Of a stretch of DNA of 64,000 nucleotides, positions 46,441-55,589 are shown piece after piece. Position numbers and translations under genes: made by a program. The stretch comes from Tricholoma matsutake (lineage: Eukaryota; Basidiomycota; Agaricomycetes; Agaricales; Tricholomataceae). The notes under the pieces are model-generated. The model was not told the origin of the DNA. It saw only the letters and a program-made list of their open reading frames with translations, and searched no databases. The stretch lies in assembly GCA_026075535.2 (NCBI GenBank), contig AP026548.1, positions 8,184,001 through 8,248,000 on the forward strand. Direction: 5' to 3'. The number at the start of each line of letters is the position of its first letter. The stretch's first letter is position 1.

Positions 46441-46454
46441 AGGGTAAATTACAG

Positions 46455-46665
46455 CATTCACTTAGCTCTTGACCTTGGATGCTTACCGCCACAAGTGACT
46501 TTATCACTACCGGCGCCGGTCACTACAATGTTTATCTTTTCCTACATAGACGACTTGTTAAGTGTCAAGGTGCTCCCTAACCTAATTCCGCACATCCTCC
46601 CAGTAAGCCAACAATTTCCTGTCCTTCTGAAGTTGGGCATCATTTTCTCAGACCATCTCAGTCAT
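46455..46665 (-). repeat. Right internal inverted arm of the KDZ element, second part
   Basis: It continues the right arm after the TIR insertion and matches the reverse complement of 34790-34945, including aagtcgtctatgtagg and cccaacttcagaaggaca in inverted form. Confidence 0.85.
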
Positions 46666-47727
46666 CCTTTTCCATGTTGAATGCAGGTCATCGAAGATCT
46701 TCATCATTAATTGTATTTCGGCCAGCATATGGGACCGGCCGTAGGTCTTGCCAGGTGAACTGGATCTGATGAAACTTAAGATAAATTAAAGGACAACAAC
46801 ATGTTACTCACCTGTGGCCGATGAACCACCAGGAAGTCGTGTGGAGCGAATGGGTATGAGTCATAGTTCTCCGGATCGTTCTGTTTACTCCACCAAGAAT
46901 TGATATAGCTATTGACAATATGGGTGGGGTCATCAGCATCAACCTTCAAGTACCTTTGTATCGCTGGAATGTATTCTAGTTCCAGAAAATCTTTGCCCTC
47001 AGGATCATTGCATTCTGAGCACCCCAAAGTCCCATCCTGTACCATCTTTATGGTTTCCATGATGAGTGGGGGAGTGTATGGAGCACTGCCACCCATAGAG
47101 GCATAAATTCCAGTGGCCATCAAGAATTCCTTCTAAGTTGGTATTGGTGATCAGATAATTGGCAATCACAATATGTTCACTTACAGTCTCAAAAAATAGG
47201 CTAGACACCCACCCCAACCGTGACTCTTTGTAGTCTTCATCGTTATCTACTGCAAGGATCCATGCAATGATTGCAGCATGGAGACATGACATTCCATACA
47301 ACAGCACTTCCTGCCCATGTGCTAGATCATTCCATGCTGGTAGTAGTCCCATAGTACTCTCTTGAATGCTGAGATCATGAGCTACCTGTTGAGCAGCGAT
47401 GGCCTGCTCATGGAACTCAGTAGGTTTGACTGTAGGGTGAGGGTTCTCTAGGAAATCAGCATTCCTCTGATGCTCAACTTCTATTTGATTCAATGCAGTA
47501 GCGAATTCGCCAGCAGTAACAGGGTCAGGTTTATATGGCCAGCAAGGCACAGATTTGAGGTTTGTATAGCGGGATATCATAACTTCAATGCAGTTGCAGA
47601 TACAGAATGTTTGGACAATTAAGTAATCAATGGACAAAATTACCATCGGCGCCGGGAACAAGCACGAATGATAAGTCCATATGGGCCGATGTCTATAGGA
47701 AAACCAGTGGTGGGCCAATACGATCAT
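46640..47727 (-). pseudogene. KDZ companion gene of unknown function, frameshifted
   Basis: The minus-strand frame from about 47600 (segment MISRYTNLKSVPCWPYKPD) runs to about 47120. A shifted frame then continues (GIYASMGGSAPYTPPLIMETI, LEYIPAIQRYLKVDADDPTH) to an intron at 46811-46766 (GTGAGT...CATCAG) and a last exon (IQFTWQDLRPVPYAGRNT). Both parts read like coding sequence, so a single frameshift near 47120 or a missed intron separates them. No catalytic motif is recognised; in particular I see no HxD...H signature of the TET/JBP oxygenases that accompany some fungal KDZ elements. Its position between the arm and the right terminal repeat suggests a cargo or accessory gene. Confidence 0.5.
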
Positions 47728-48175
47728 TCCCTGTCAAATGGAATCATCGCATGGGCCCATGTATATGTGGTAAGCAGTTCAAACTCTTAACTACACCCTC
47801 TGTCAAGTCAGTAAAATTGTGCGCTCATACCTCTGGATTCTGGCCCCAACATTGGGACATTTGTTTATATCTAACCATAATCTATAGCAGGACATCACAT
47901 CGGTGTCTAAAACAATCGGCTAGTGTGGCATGTCCCGGCACTGCATGCATCCAACTGTATCTGCTGTGACCCGATGCTGTATGCATCCAACCGCCGATAC
48001 CTGCTGACCTGCTGCTGCACTTTTTCCTACCAAACCTACAATGATCATCGGCACTGGGAAGCACCAACGATATGTCTGTATAGGCCAATGTCTATAAGAA
48101 AACCAGTGGTGGGCCAATATGATTGTGCAGTATCACACGCATTGCATGGGCCCATGTATATGTGGTAACATGTAG
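47640..48175 (+). repeat. Direct duplication near the right KDZ end
   Basis: A block of about 135 bp at 47640-47775 recurs at 48044-48175, including the words aaaaccagtggtgggccaata and gcatgggcccatgtatatgtgg. The region between has small repeats of gcatccaac. It contains no gene. Confidence 0.8.
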
Positions 48176-48391
48176 TAAAATGATGACCATGCTAGCCGGC
48201 ACCATGATTCAGATGTTGCTGCCGCTGAGAATTCTTCAGTGAAGCTGTATACTGGGCCCACATGGATGCATCACACCCTGGGCCCACACGAGTCTTTCCT
48301 GATGTGGGCCCAATCTGCTACTGACGGATCTATCATCGTTTTGCAGAAATCTGCTGAACGGATATACCGTTGTTTTTTACTGAACAGTGTG
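48171..48391 (-). repeat. Right terminal inverted repeat of the KDZ element
   Basis: It is the reverse complement of 29989-30240 with small indels. It contains three TGGGCCC/GGGCCCA words and ends at the duplication ACCTGCT. Confidence 0.9.
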
Positions 48392-49915
48392 ACCTGCTGC
48401 CTGTCCCTGACCACTGTTTCAAATCAGTGGAAATCAATTTTGTGGGTCCACTGCCAAAAGATGACAGATATGATCCAATTATCACAATGACAGATAGACT
48501 CAGCGCAGACATCCAGATAAGCCCTTGCAAAACGGACATGTCCACTGAGGAATTCACATACCTTTTCTTCAACAAATGGTATTGCAAAAATGGGTGCCCA
48601 GTCGAGATCATCAGTGATCAAGACAAGATTTTCATTTCAAGATTCTGGCATGCCTTAATGAAAATCAGTGGCATCAACCACAAGTTATCCACATCTTATC
48701 ATCCACAAATGGATAGATCATCAGAACATACCAATAAAACTGTGATTCAATGCCTCAGATTCCATGCAGAGCAAACTCAAAAAGGATAGGCTAAAGTGCT
48801 CCCAAAAGTTCAATTCAACATCATGAACACTCCCAATGCTTCTACTGGTCCATCTCCATTCATGTTAAAGACAGGATGATCCTCATATAATCCCACCCCT
48901 CGTATCAACACCCACACCAGATTCAGATTCCATAGACATCACCTCAGCTGAAGCCTTCATCACCGAGATGGAAGGACAGACAAATTTGGCAAGAGACAGC
49001 CTCCTCACAGTCAAAATCAGCCAGGCACATGCTGCAAACAAGGATCGTACTGCAGACCCTGCATTCACAGTTGGTGAGAAAGTCTTGTTGGCCACAGCTC
49101 ATCGATGGAGAGATTACATGCAAGCAAAGGATGGCCACATCACAAAATTCATGCCCCATTTCAATGGACTTCATGAAGTGTTACAAGCACACCCAGAATG
49201 CAGTGCCTACACTCTACAGCTACCACCCACCTCTGAAGCACATCCCACCTTCCACGTTGCACACCTGCAACAAAACATCATAAATGATGACATCTTATTC
49301 CCCTCATGTGCACATCACCCACTGCAACCACTCATAACAGCAGATGGAACAACAGAGTATTTCATTGACAAGATCCTTGAGTCGGACTAGTGTTGCCACA
49401 GCTCAGCCGCATTTTTTGCTACTTTGGGAAATAAAATAGCTAAAATTCTGAAAATATTTGAGGACCTAGATCACATGATAAGCCGAGGGTCCTCTGCCAA
49501 CTCTAAGTGATCCGACCACTGGTTCCCACATTATTTAAGTGGCTTGGATGGTGGCTCGCTAAGCCGCATTTTAAGCCGCTTACATAACATGGGAACTGGT
49601 CGTCGGATCACTTAGAGTTGGCAGAGGACCCCTCAGGTTATCATGTGATCTAGGTCCTCAAATATTTTCAGAATTTTAACTATTTTATTTCCCAAAGTAG
49701 CAAAAAATGCAGCTGAGCCATGGCAACACTATGGACCTTGACAAATGCCCATGTGGGTGAGGTCACCAATTCCTTGTGAGATGGGAAGGCTATGGTCCCG
49801 AACACAACTTGTGGCTACTGAGATCAGAGTTACTAGACATGGAGGCTCTTGCTACATGGGAAGCTACACATGGCCTTTGAGCTGACATTTCCTTTTTCAA
49901 CGGGGATTGTGCAAG
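48392..49915 (+). pseudogene. Chromovirus family B: integrase core and chromodomain
   Basis: This resumes the frame broken at 29988. The core has SVEINFVGPLP (where the first catalytic residue is Asn rather than Asp), ISDQDKIFISRFW (second Asp) and YHPQMDRSSEHTNK (Glu). A GPSPFMLKTG segment follows, then GEKVLLATAHRW and HPTFHVAHLQ. After the MITE comes a chromodomain core GHQFLVRWEGYGPEHNLW (about 49755-49808) preceded by a stop. The integrase cannot be active: the first Asp is lost and several stops interrupt it. Confidence 0.85.
49390..49729. mobile_element. 340-bp foldback MITE inside chromovirus B
   Basis: Two arms of about 140 bp (49390-49528 and 49590-49729) pair almost throughout around a loop of about 60 bp. 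The ends are GTGTTGCCA/TGGCAACAC, flanked by the dinucleotide TA on each side (49388-49389 and 49730-49731). A TA duplication suggests mobilisation by a Tc1/mariner-type transposase (Stowaway-like). It has no coding capacity. Confidence 0.85.
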
Positions 49916-50125
49916 TGTAAGAGAATTCCACATTCTCTTACCACCTTTCTTATCTTTCAAACATTATGCTTACTAAAGTATGTGATCATGTGTCTCTAGG
50001 TTGATAATTCTCATACAATGTCTTAGATTATTATTCCCTCTTGAATCCATACCAACTTCCTGTTTACCTCATCCCCTTTCTCCTCTGAGTGCCAGCAGTA
50101 CTAAGGTACTTCTGTTATTGTTACA
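49916..50125 (+). repeat. 3' LTR of chromovirus family B
   Basis: A 210-bp LTR starts TGTAAGAGAATTCC and ends TTGTTACA. The solo LTR at 14601-14803 confirms both borders. Confidence 0.85.
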
Positions 50126-50179
50126 AAAGAGTGAGTTTGAGTCCAGCCAAAAAGGTGTGTGCAAGTAATATGTCAAGAA
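50126..50179 (+). repeat. Left arm of an inverted pair flanking element A2
   Basis: The first about 50 bp (starting aaagagtgag, with gagtccagccaaaaaggtgtg) is the reverse complement of 59626-59679. The pair would be about 360 bp apart if element A2 were removed. It may be an older small inverted-repeat element in which A2 landed. Confidence 0.6.
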
Positions 50180-50284
50180 CTAATGGTCAGAAAAATTAAG
50201 CTGAGAGTTGGAGACATTTATGGATAGAGGATTAAATGCTACCCAATGCAAAAACTTTCAGGTTATGTGCTGTTGTGGTCAGCC

Positions 50285-50708
50285 TATAAGGGCAACCTTA
50301 GCCTCTAGCAAAGGGAAATCCAAAGTTAAAATTATAGTACATATTATAGGAATTGGAGGCACACCTAGCAAAGGGAAATCTGAAGAGAAAACTCTAAGGA
50401 CCCCTTTGCCAGTGCCCAGTATATGTGAAAACTGCAAAAATCAAATAATAACCTAAAAATAGAAAAGGTGGAGATAGGCAGATCAAGGACACTGAATGAC
50501 ATCATACCAAGGGGTAGATGTTGGAAAGAGTACTCCGCCTCTAAATATAAAACTGTCAACATGCACAAATGTGATAGAAAGGAAAATTAGTAATGAAATA
50601 AGGAAAGATCATAGAAAATGAAGAATAAAAGGAAATGAAGTGAGGAAAAATATAGGACAAATGTAAAAAATAGGAGAAACACATGGGGCACCCCCTAGTC
50701 CCCTTACA
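50285..50708 (-). repeat. 3' LTR of chromovirus A2
   Basis: A 424-bp family A LTR, read on the minus strand from TGTAAGGGG (50708) to CCCTTATA (50285). It is preceded by the purine tract GAAAGGGGGTGA. Confidence 0.9.
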
Positions 50709-50803
50709 TCACCCCCTTTCTAAGATGCATCACCCCAATGCATTTGAAATCACATATGACCAAAGTCAGTGACTTGAATGCAACATGGTGCAGCAGTGTG
50801 CTG

Positions 50804-52911
50804 TCGGTGGAATTCCTTGACTAACCGAGGGGCATTCACATCGGACTCCTCAACCCATGAGTTCTCCTTGTACCCATAACCCTTCCAGTGCACCAAATAC
50901 TGGAGTTTTCCTCAATGCAACTGGCTGTCCAAGATTGACTCAACTTTGTACTGGGGTTCTCCCTCGATTACTGTAGACAGCAGTGGTGGACGTGAATGGC
51001 ATCCTGTGAATAGATCTGGGGGAGCTGGAAGGAGTTTGACAACATGGAAGACTGGGTGGAGTCTGGACATGGAGGCAGGGAGGCACAAACAATAGGCATG
51101 CATTTCAACACACTTGACAACAGGGAAAGGTCCCAGGAAGCAATGGGCGAGTTTCTTGGATGGACGTGTGGTGGAGATGTCACTGGAGTCAAGATAAACT
51201 CAATCACCAATCTTGTACTGAGGAGCTGGAGAATGGTGTTGATTGTAAAAATGCACCATGTTGTCCTTTGCCTTTGCCTCCTCCAAACTATCCCTCATGT
51301 GTTCCATGAACTCATTCACCATCTCAATGTGTGAGGAAGTTTGGTGAGGTTCAAATCCCATGCATGGATGCTGTCCAGTGTCTAAGAGGAAAGGGGTCTG
51401 TTGAGTGGAAGCATGGACATGGTTGTTGTATCTAAACTTGGCCAAGGGGAGGAGATCATCCCAATTGTCCTGGCACTCATTGATGAAGATGCAGATGTAC
51501 TGCTCCAGTTCCTGGTTGACTTGCTCAGTCTGGCCATCAGTTTGTGGGTGATAGGTGGTTGAACCAAGGAGTTTGATCCCCAGAAGTTGGTACAGCTCAC
51601 AAGTGAACTCTGCCACGAACTGAGGGCCATGGTCAGAAAGGAAAGCGCCCAGAAGTCCATGTAACTTCCACACATGGTGGAGATAGAGTCAGGTGGCACC
51701 CAGCATGCTGACAGTGATGTGAGTGGGAATGAAGTGAGCATGTTTTCCCACTGAATTAACTGTGCACATCACTGCATCAAACCCATTTGACTCTGGCAAC
51801 TCCACCACAAAGTTGACACCGACAACATCCCAATGACTCTCTAGAACAGGAAGAGGGTGTAGCTTGCCAATGGGTTTGTGATGAGGAATCTTGGTGCATA
51901 AGCAAAGGTCACAAGTACAGCAATACTGACCAATGAGCTGTGACATTTGTGGCCACCAATAATTCCATGAGGTGAGCTCCAAGGTCTTCCAGCATCCAGG
52001 ATAACTGGCAATCTGTGAGTCATGGTGTTGGGATATGATGCGCCAGCGAAGGTCTGGGTCATTGGGGACATATATGCAATCCATGAAGTACAACAAGTCC
52101 TCATTTTCAGCCCACTCTGCTGCATGCAAGGAAAGGGTGGATCCCTTCCTCAGTTCTTTAACAGCTTGGGCAACAACATTCTCATGTAAACCGCTATGGT
52201 TTGCATGACAAATGTTGCGTAGGATGTCCCACTCCTCACTCTGGGGTGTGATGCCTTCTTGGCTGCAACAACACAATGTCTTGATTGTCATCGCCACCAT
52301 CACCATGGTCCATGTGTTGGGAGAGGGCATCAGTCTTCCCCATGCTGTGACCCCAACAGTGGTGCAAGGAGAAGTCAAATCTGGATAGATACAGGGACCA
52401 ACAAGCTTGACAATGGTTCAATTTCTTGGCTGTCATAAAGTACTCGAGATTCTTGTGATCCATCCAAATTTCCACCTTGTGTTGGGCACCCTCAAGGAAG
52501 TGTTGCCACTCCTCAAGCGCACACATTATTGCCAGCATCTCCTTGTCATGGATCTCGTAGTTTTGCTCCACAGCACTAAGGCTTTTGGAATAGAATGCAA
52601 CAGGATGCCACTTCTGGTCCTCCAGAGACTGCTGAGATAACACAGTGCCCATTGCAAAGTCAGAACTGTCAGCTTCTACATGAAAAGGGCATGAGAGATA
52701 AGAATGGGAGCAGAAGTGACCATCTCCTTAAGCTTTTCAAATGCCTCCTGTTGTGCATTATCCCACCTCCATGCCTCCTTTCCTGTCAAGTCAAACAGTG
52801 GTCATGCATGATGTGAGAAATCCTTGATAAAACGCTGATAGAAATTGATGAAGCCCAGGAAAGATTGCACCTCTTTCTTGTTTGTGGGTGTTGGCCAAGC
52901 CATGACCCCAT
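50804..52911 (-). pseudogene. RNase H, integrase and chromodomain of chromovirus A2
   Basis: Read from 52911 downward, the reverse transcriptase end ([15 protein letters not shown]) and RNase H (FAMGTVLSQQ, DKEMLAIMCALEEWQHFLEG, WMDHKNLEYF) come first. The integrase zinc module (HHDSQIASYPG, CCTCDLC) and core follow. The core has GVNFVVELP (first Asp changed to Asn), LSDHGPQF and YHPQTDGQTE. Unlike A1 the frame continues past this point (QVNQELEQYICIF). The chromodomain lies near 50930-50804 after a TGA at the same place as in A1. It lacks the 55-bp duplication of A1. Several frames and stops show it is dead. Confidence 0.85.
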
Positions 52912-52929
52912 TCACACAATGGGCAAGCC

Positions 52930-52985
52930 TTGAGGCAGTTGATTCATAGTTGATTCGTGTTTGACTCATGTTTGACTGGTAGTTG
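52930..52985 (+). repeat. Left subterminal repeats of the CACTA element
   Basis: Four diverged copies of the word gttgactcatg (as agttgattcat, gttgattcgtg, tttgactcatg, tttgactggta) follow the inverted end. CACTA elements need such subterminal motifs for binding by the element's DNA-binding protein. Confidence 0.7.
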
Positions 52986-53344
52986 TCATTTGTAGTGATG
53001 TAATATACTTTAGTAATAACAATTCATTTCATGAGTGACGTTGACACTGAATGTTTATCATCCAGTTCATGCCAAGTTCATGCTATAGTTTGAAAACTTT
53101 AGTCTGTACTTCAATAAACAATTTTATCATTTCTGATCAGAACTACGATACATTGCTGCCATAGGTGTTGAGGGTGTCGATGACTCGACACAGTGAGTTC
53201 GGCAGGTTCCGATGCATCATGTGATCATGCTTGCAGCAATTTTGAGTTCCTTTGTTCTCGATGTGTTTGTGCATACTCGTCTTCTGGCTTTACTGGATAC
53301 CTGGACTCTTTATTCCATCATCTTCTATTGACTCTGAAACTACA

Positions 53345-54880
53345 ATGGATCCTCGTGCAAGTTCTAGTTCAGGGGAGGCTGGCCCATCTCAGGCTGGACT
53401 TGGCAAGCGCAAGCATTCTCTGAGCAACATGAACCCTGGTTCAAGAGCTTTGCAAGCAAAGAAAGCCCACAAGGCCTTCGCAAAGCAACCCAAGAAGCCC
53501 AAGAAGCCTAGTGATTGGCACATGAGAAAAGGAGAGGTACCAAAGGAGGCTGAGAAGACACAGGTGCACATTCATTGTATTCAAGCACTTTAAAGTCTAA
53601 ATCACTTTCAGGCTGCACTTGAGCTTCATCTCCATGTCCTTTGGGGCTTGCCACACCAGACTACTGTCCCCCGCAAGGTCACAGAAGATGACAAAGTACC
53701 CTTCACCCACTGCTTTACCTCTGAAGCACAGTTGCAGAACTCTGTCACAGCCAGTCTTGACAACAACTCGGCTAGCATTCAGGGCACCCAAATGAAAGTG
53801 GGCGAGCTCCTTAACTCTATCTCAGACATCTGTTGCTCATGTTCAGGTTGGTGGCATGCCTTGGGCTTCAACAGTGGGCACCTGATGTCTTGGGTAACGA
53901 TCCAGAGTCTATGTATAATCTCCTTCATGAGCACATTGCCCTCAAGACATTTGAGCAGGTCTCAGGCGCATTTGGATACTCTCACATGGGAATGAACCTG
54001 TCATGTGTCAATGATTTTGCACTTATGCATAAACTTTATTGAAGCTTCATTTTCTCGTATATGCATGGTATTGCCAAGTCAGAGGCAAAGAATCCAGGAA
54101 GTGTTGCAAAAGCAGAGCAGATGACCAGAGTATGGAAATGACGTAGTGTGGTATGTAATTCCTGGAATTCTGTATATGCCATTTGCAGATTGTATTTACT
54201 AATAAACCTTGATAGCTTGCTGATGGCAGGATGGACGTGTTCAGGGCATGTGGTTTCAATAAACACATTGTGGCCTTGGCTAAAGAGAATGAGGCCCATT
54301 TGGATGATGAGTTGGCTGAAGGGAATGCTGAGTCAGTTGATGCAGTGTACCACATCAAGGAGAAGGAGGGACGTTCAACAAAAGTTACTGCATTCTTTAG
54401 AATGGCTGATCAAGAGCGCAAGCAGATGAATAGAAGCAAAAGAAGACACCTTAAGTTGGCCATTTTTCTTTTTACATTTGACTGATCCTATTTATCTGTA
54501 GACTGGAGTGACGCCGTGAAGACCCCCCATGCCAAAGTTATCTGAGCTCACTGCTCTCCCAAAGAAAGTCCCAATTGATTGGTTTGATCCTATCTATTGG
54601 AACAATCTTTCTCTCTGAGCATGCCCAATATGTCAAGAATGGTACTTATGTTGCTCTGCCACCTGCAGAGCTCTGTGCCAGCTGGGATGAGTGTGAGAAA
54701 TGGAAGAGTATGCCAGAGAAGGAGTTTATGGCCAAATATGGTGATGAAGTGCAGGCAGAATACAAGCTACCTATGCCAGACAAATTGGAATGACTTGAGC
54801 AGCAGGATGATGAGGATGATGAAGATGAGCCAGATGTATCAGCTGAGGGGTCAGGAGATGAGGGCTCAGGTGATGAATGA
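53345..54880 (+). pseudogene. CACTA second gene, unknown function (possible TnpA counterpart)
   Basis: The likely start is ATG 53345 (MDPRASSSSGEAGPSQAG), followed by a basic segment (KKPKKPSDWHMRKGE). A 48-nt intron comes after EAEKTQ (about 53563-53610), then LELHLHVLWGLPHQTTVP. Further exons carry DVLGNDPESMYNLLHEHIAL, FGYSHMGMNLSCVNDFALMH and MDVFRACGFNKHIVALAKEN. The last exons carry KVPIDWFDPIYWNNLSLSEHA and VALPPAELCASWDECEKW, ending in a very acidic tail. Stops replace probable Trp codons (for example after MHKLY). Plant CACTA elements carry a second gene for a DNA-binding protein that recognises the subterminal repeats. The position and basic N-terminus allow that role here, but there is no sequence likeness I can name. 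Confidence 0.55.
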
Positions 54881-55589
54881 GATATGGGTGTTGTTTAATA
54901 CATATTCTGGTTAATGGTGCTAATTGATTTACTTACCTCTTCATATTCATGCTTGCCAAGTCACTTAATGTATTTCAAGTTAATACCATCTTTTCTATTT
55001 ATCCAAAGCTATTGTTACAATCTGAGACACATGAGAGACAGATGTAGGGCAAAATGGACGTGGGGAAAATCTACGACCTGATGCAAGACAACTGTTGTGA
55101 TCCAAGACATGTGAGAGATATGGATGTAGGGTAAGGCAGATAAAGGGAAAATCTATGACCTGACAAAAGACAACTGCATGAGTAGAGCGCAATATGCGCA
55201 CAGAGCGAGTGAGCCATGCAGCAACATAAAAGGGTGGAACAGACTTGGCTTCAGTGAGCTGTGCCTCCCTGCACTTATGCATGTCCATAACTTCAAGGGG
55301 TGTTGTGCATGAGATGAGCAAGCTAAGAACTAATGCACATGATTACAAGTTGCAAGTTGGTGTTAATTGAGTGTGATTATCAGACTAAGGTATTACAAAC
55401 AATACTGTAGACTTAAATATGCAGAAACAGAACATAGGTAGTATGCTAAAGATAGCACAGAACAGAATAAGGAAGTAGAAGCGGAACAAGATTTCAAGTT
55501 GGAAAGAAGTCAGAACAGGAAAATGAAGCATAGAATGAAGGCATAATTGTGGTTATAACAGCTATTTACACATTGCCAGGAATGCAAAA
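54881..55589. other. Spacer between the two convergent CACTA genes
   Basis: It contains a degenerate direct repeat (gacctgat/gacaaaagacaactg and gacatgtgagagat words near 55020-55170). No gene is seen. Confidence 0.4.

Larger units (their letters stand above)
44050..46454. mobile_element. 2.4-kb TIR element with outward tRNA-like ends and hairpin array (copy 1)
   Basis: Inverted ends share TTTAC-CTCCCCCACCTATTCCGG (left at about 44060, right at about 46446). The flanks repeat CATT (44046-44049 and 46455-46458). The empty site is visible in the left inverted arm near 34950, where the flanking words run on without interruption, which proves insertion. Inside, from left to right, are subterminal ggaat words, a tRNA-like module on the minus strand, about three 150-bp units with splice-like signals, a GC-rich minisatellite, five hairpins, a tRNA-like module on the plus strand and an 18-bp repeat array. 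No transposase-like frame exists. A second copy starts at 62854. I cannot place it in a known family. Confidence 0.75.
29989..48391. mobile_element. 18.4-kb KDZ DNA transposon inserted in a chromovirus integrase gene
   Basis: Terminal inverted repeats of roughly 220-250 bp bound the element (29989-30240 and 48171-48391; outer words CAGCCTATTCAGTA and CACACTGTTCAGTA). They are flanked by the direct duplication ACCTGCT (29982-29988 and 48392-48398), or 8 bp with one mismatch. KDZ (Kyakuja-Dileera-Zisupton) elements make 8-bp duplications. Deleting the element and one duplication joins the two halves of the family B integrase in frame without loss of a base. Inside lie a CxC2-KDZ transposase gene (39340-42994), four companion genes, internal inverted arms and many copies of the palindromic word TGGGCCCA. 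The transposase has stops, so this copy is probably immobile by itself. Confidence 0.9.

Noticed and set aside
46640..47727. TET/JBP-type oxygenase carried by the KDZ element
   Set aside because: I looked for this because such genes accompany some fungal KDZ elements, but no HxD...H signature is visible in this gene or elsewhere in the element.
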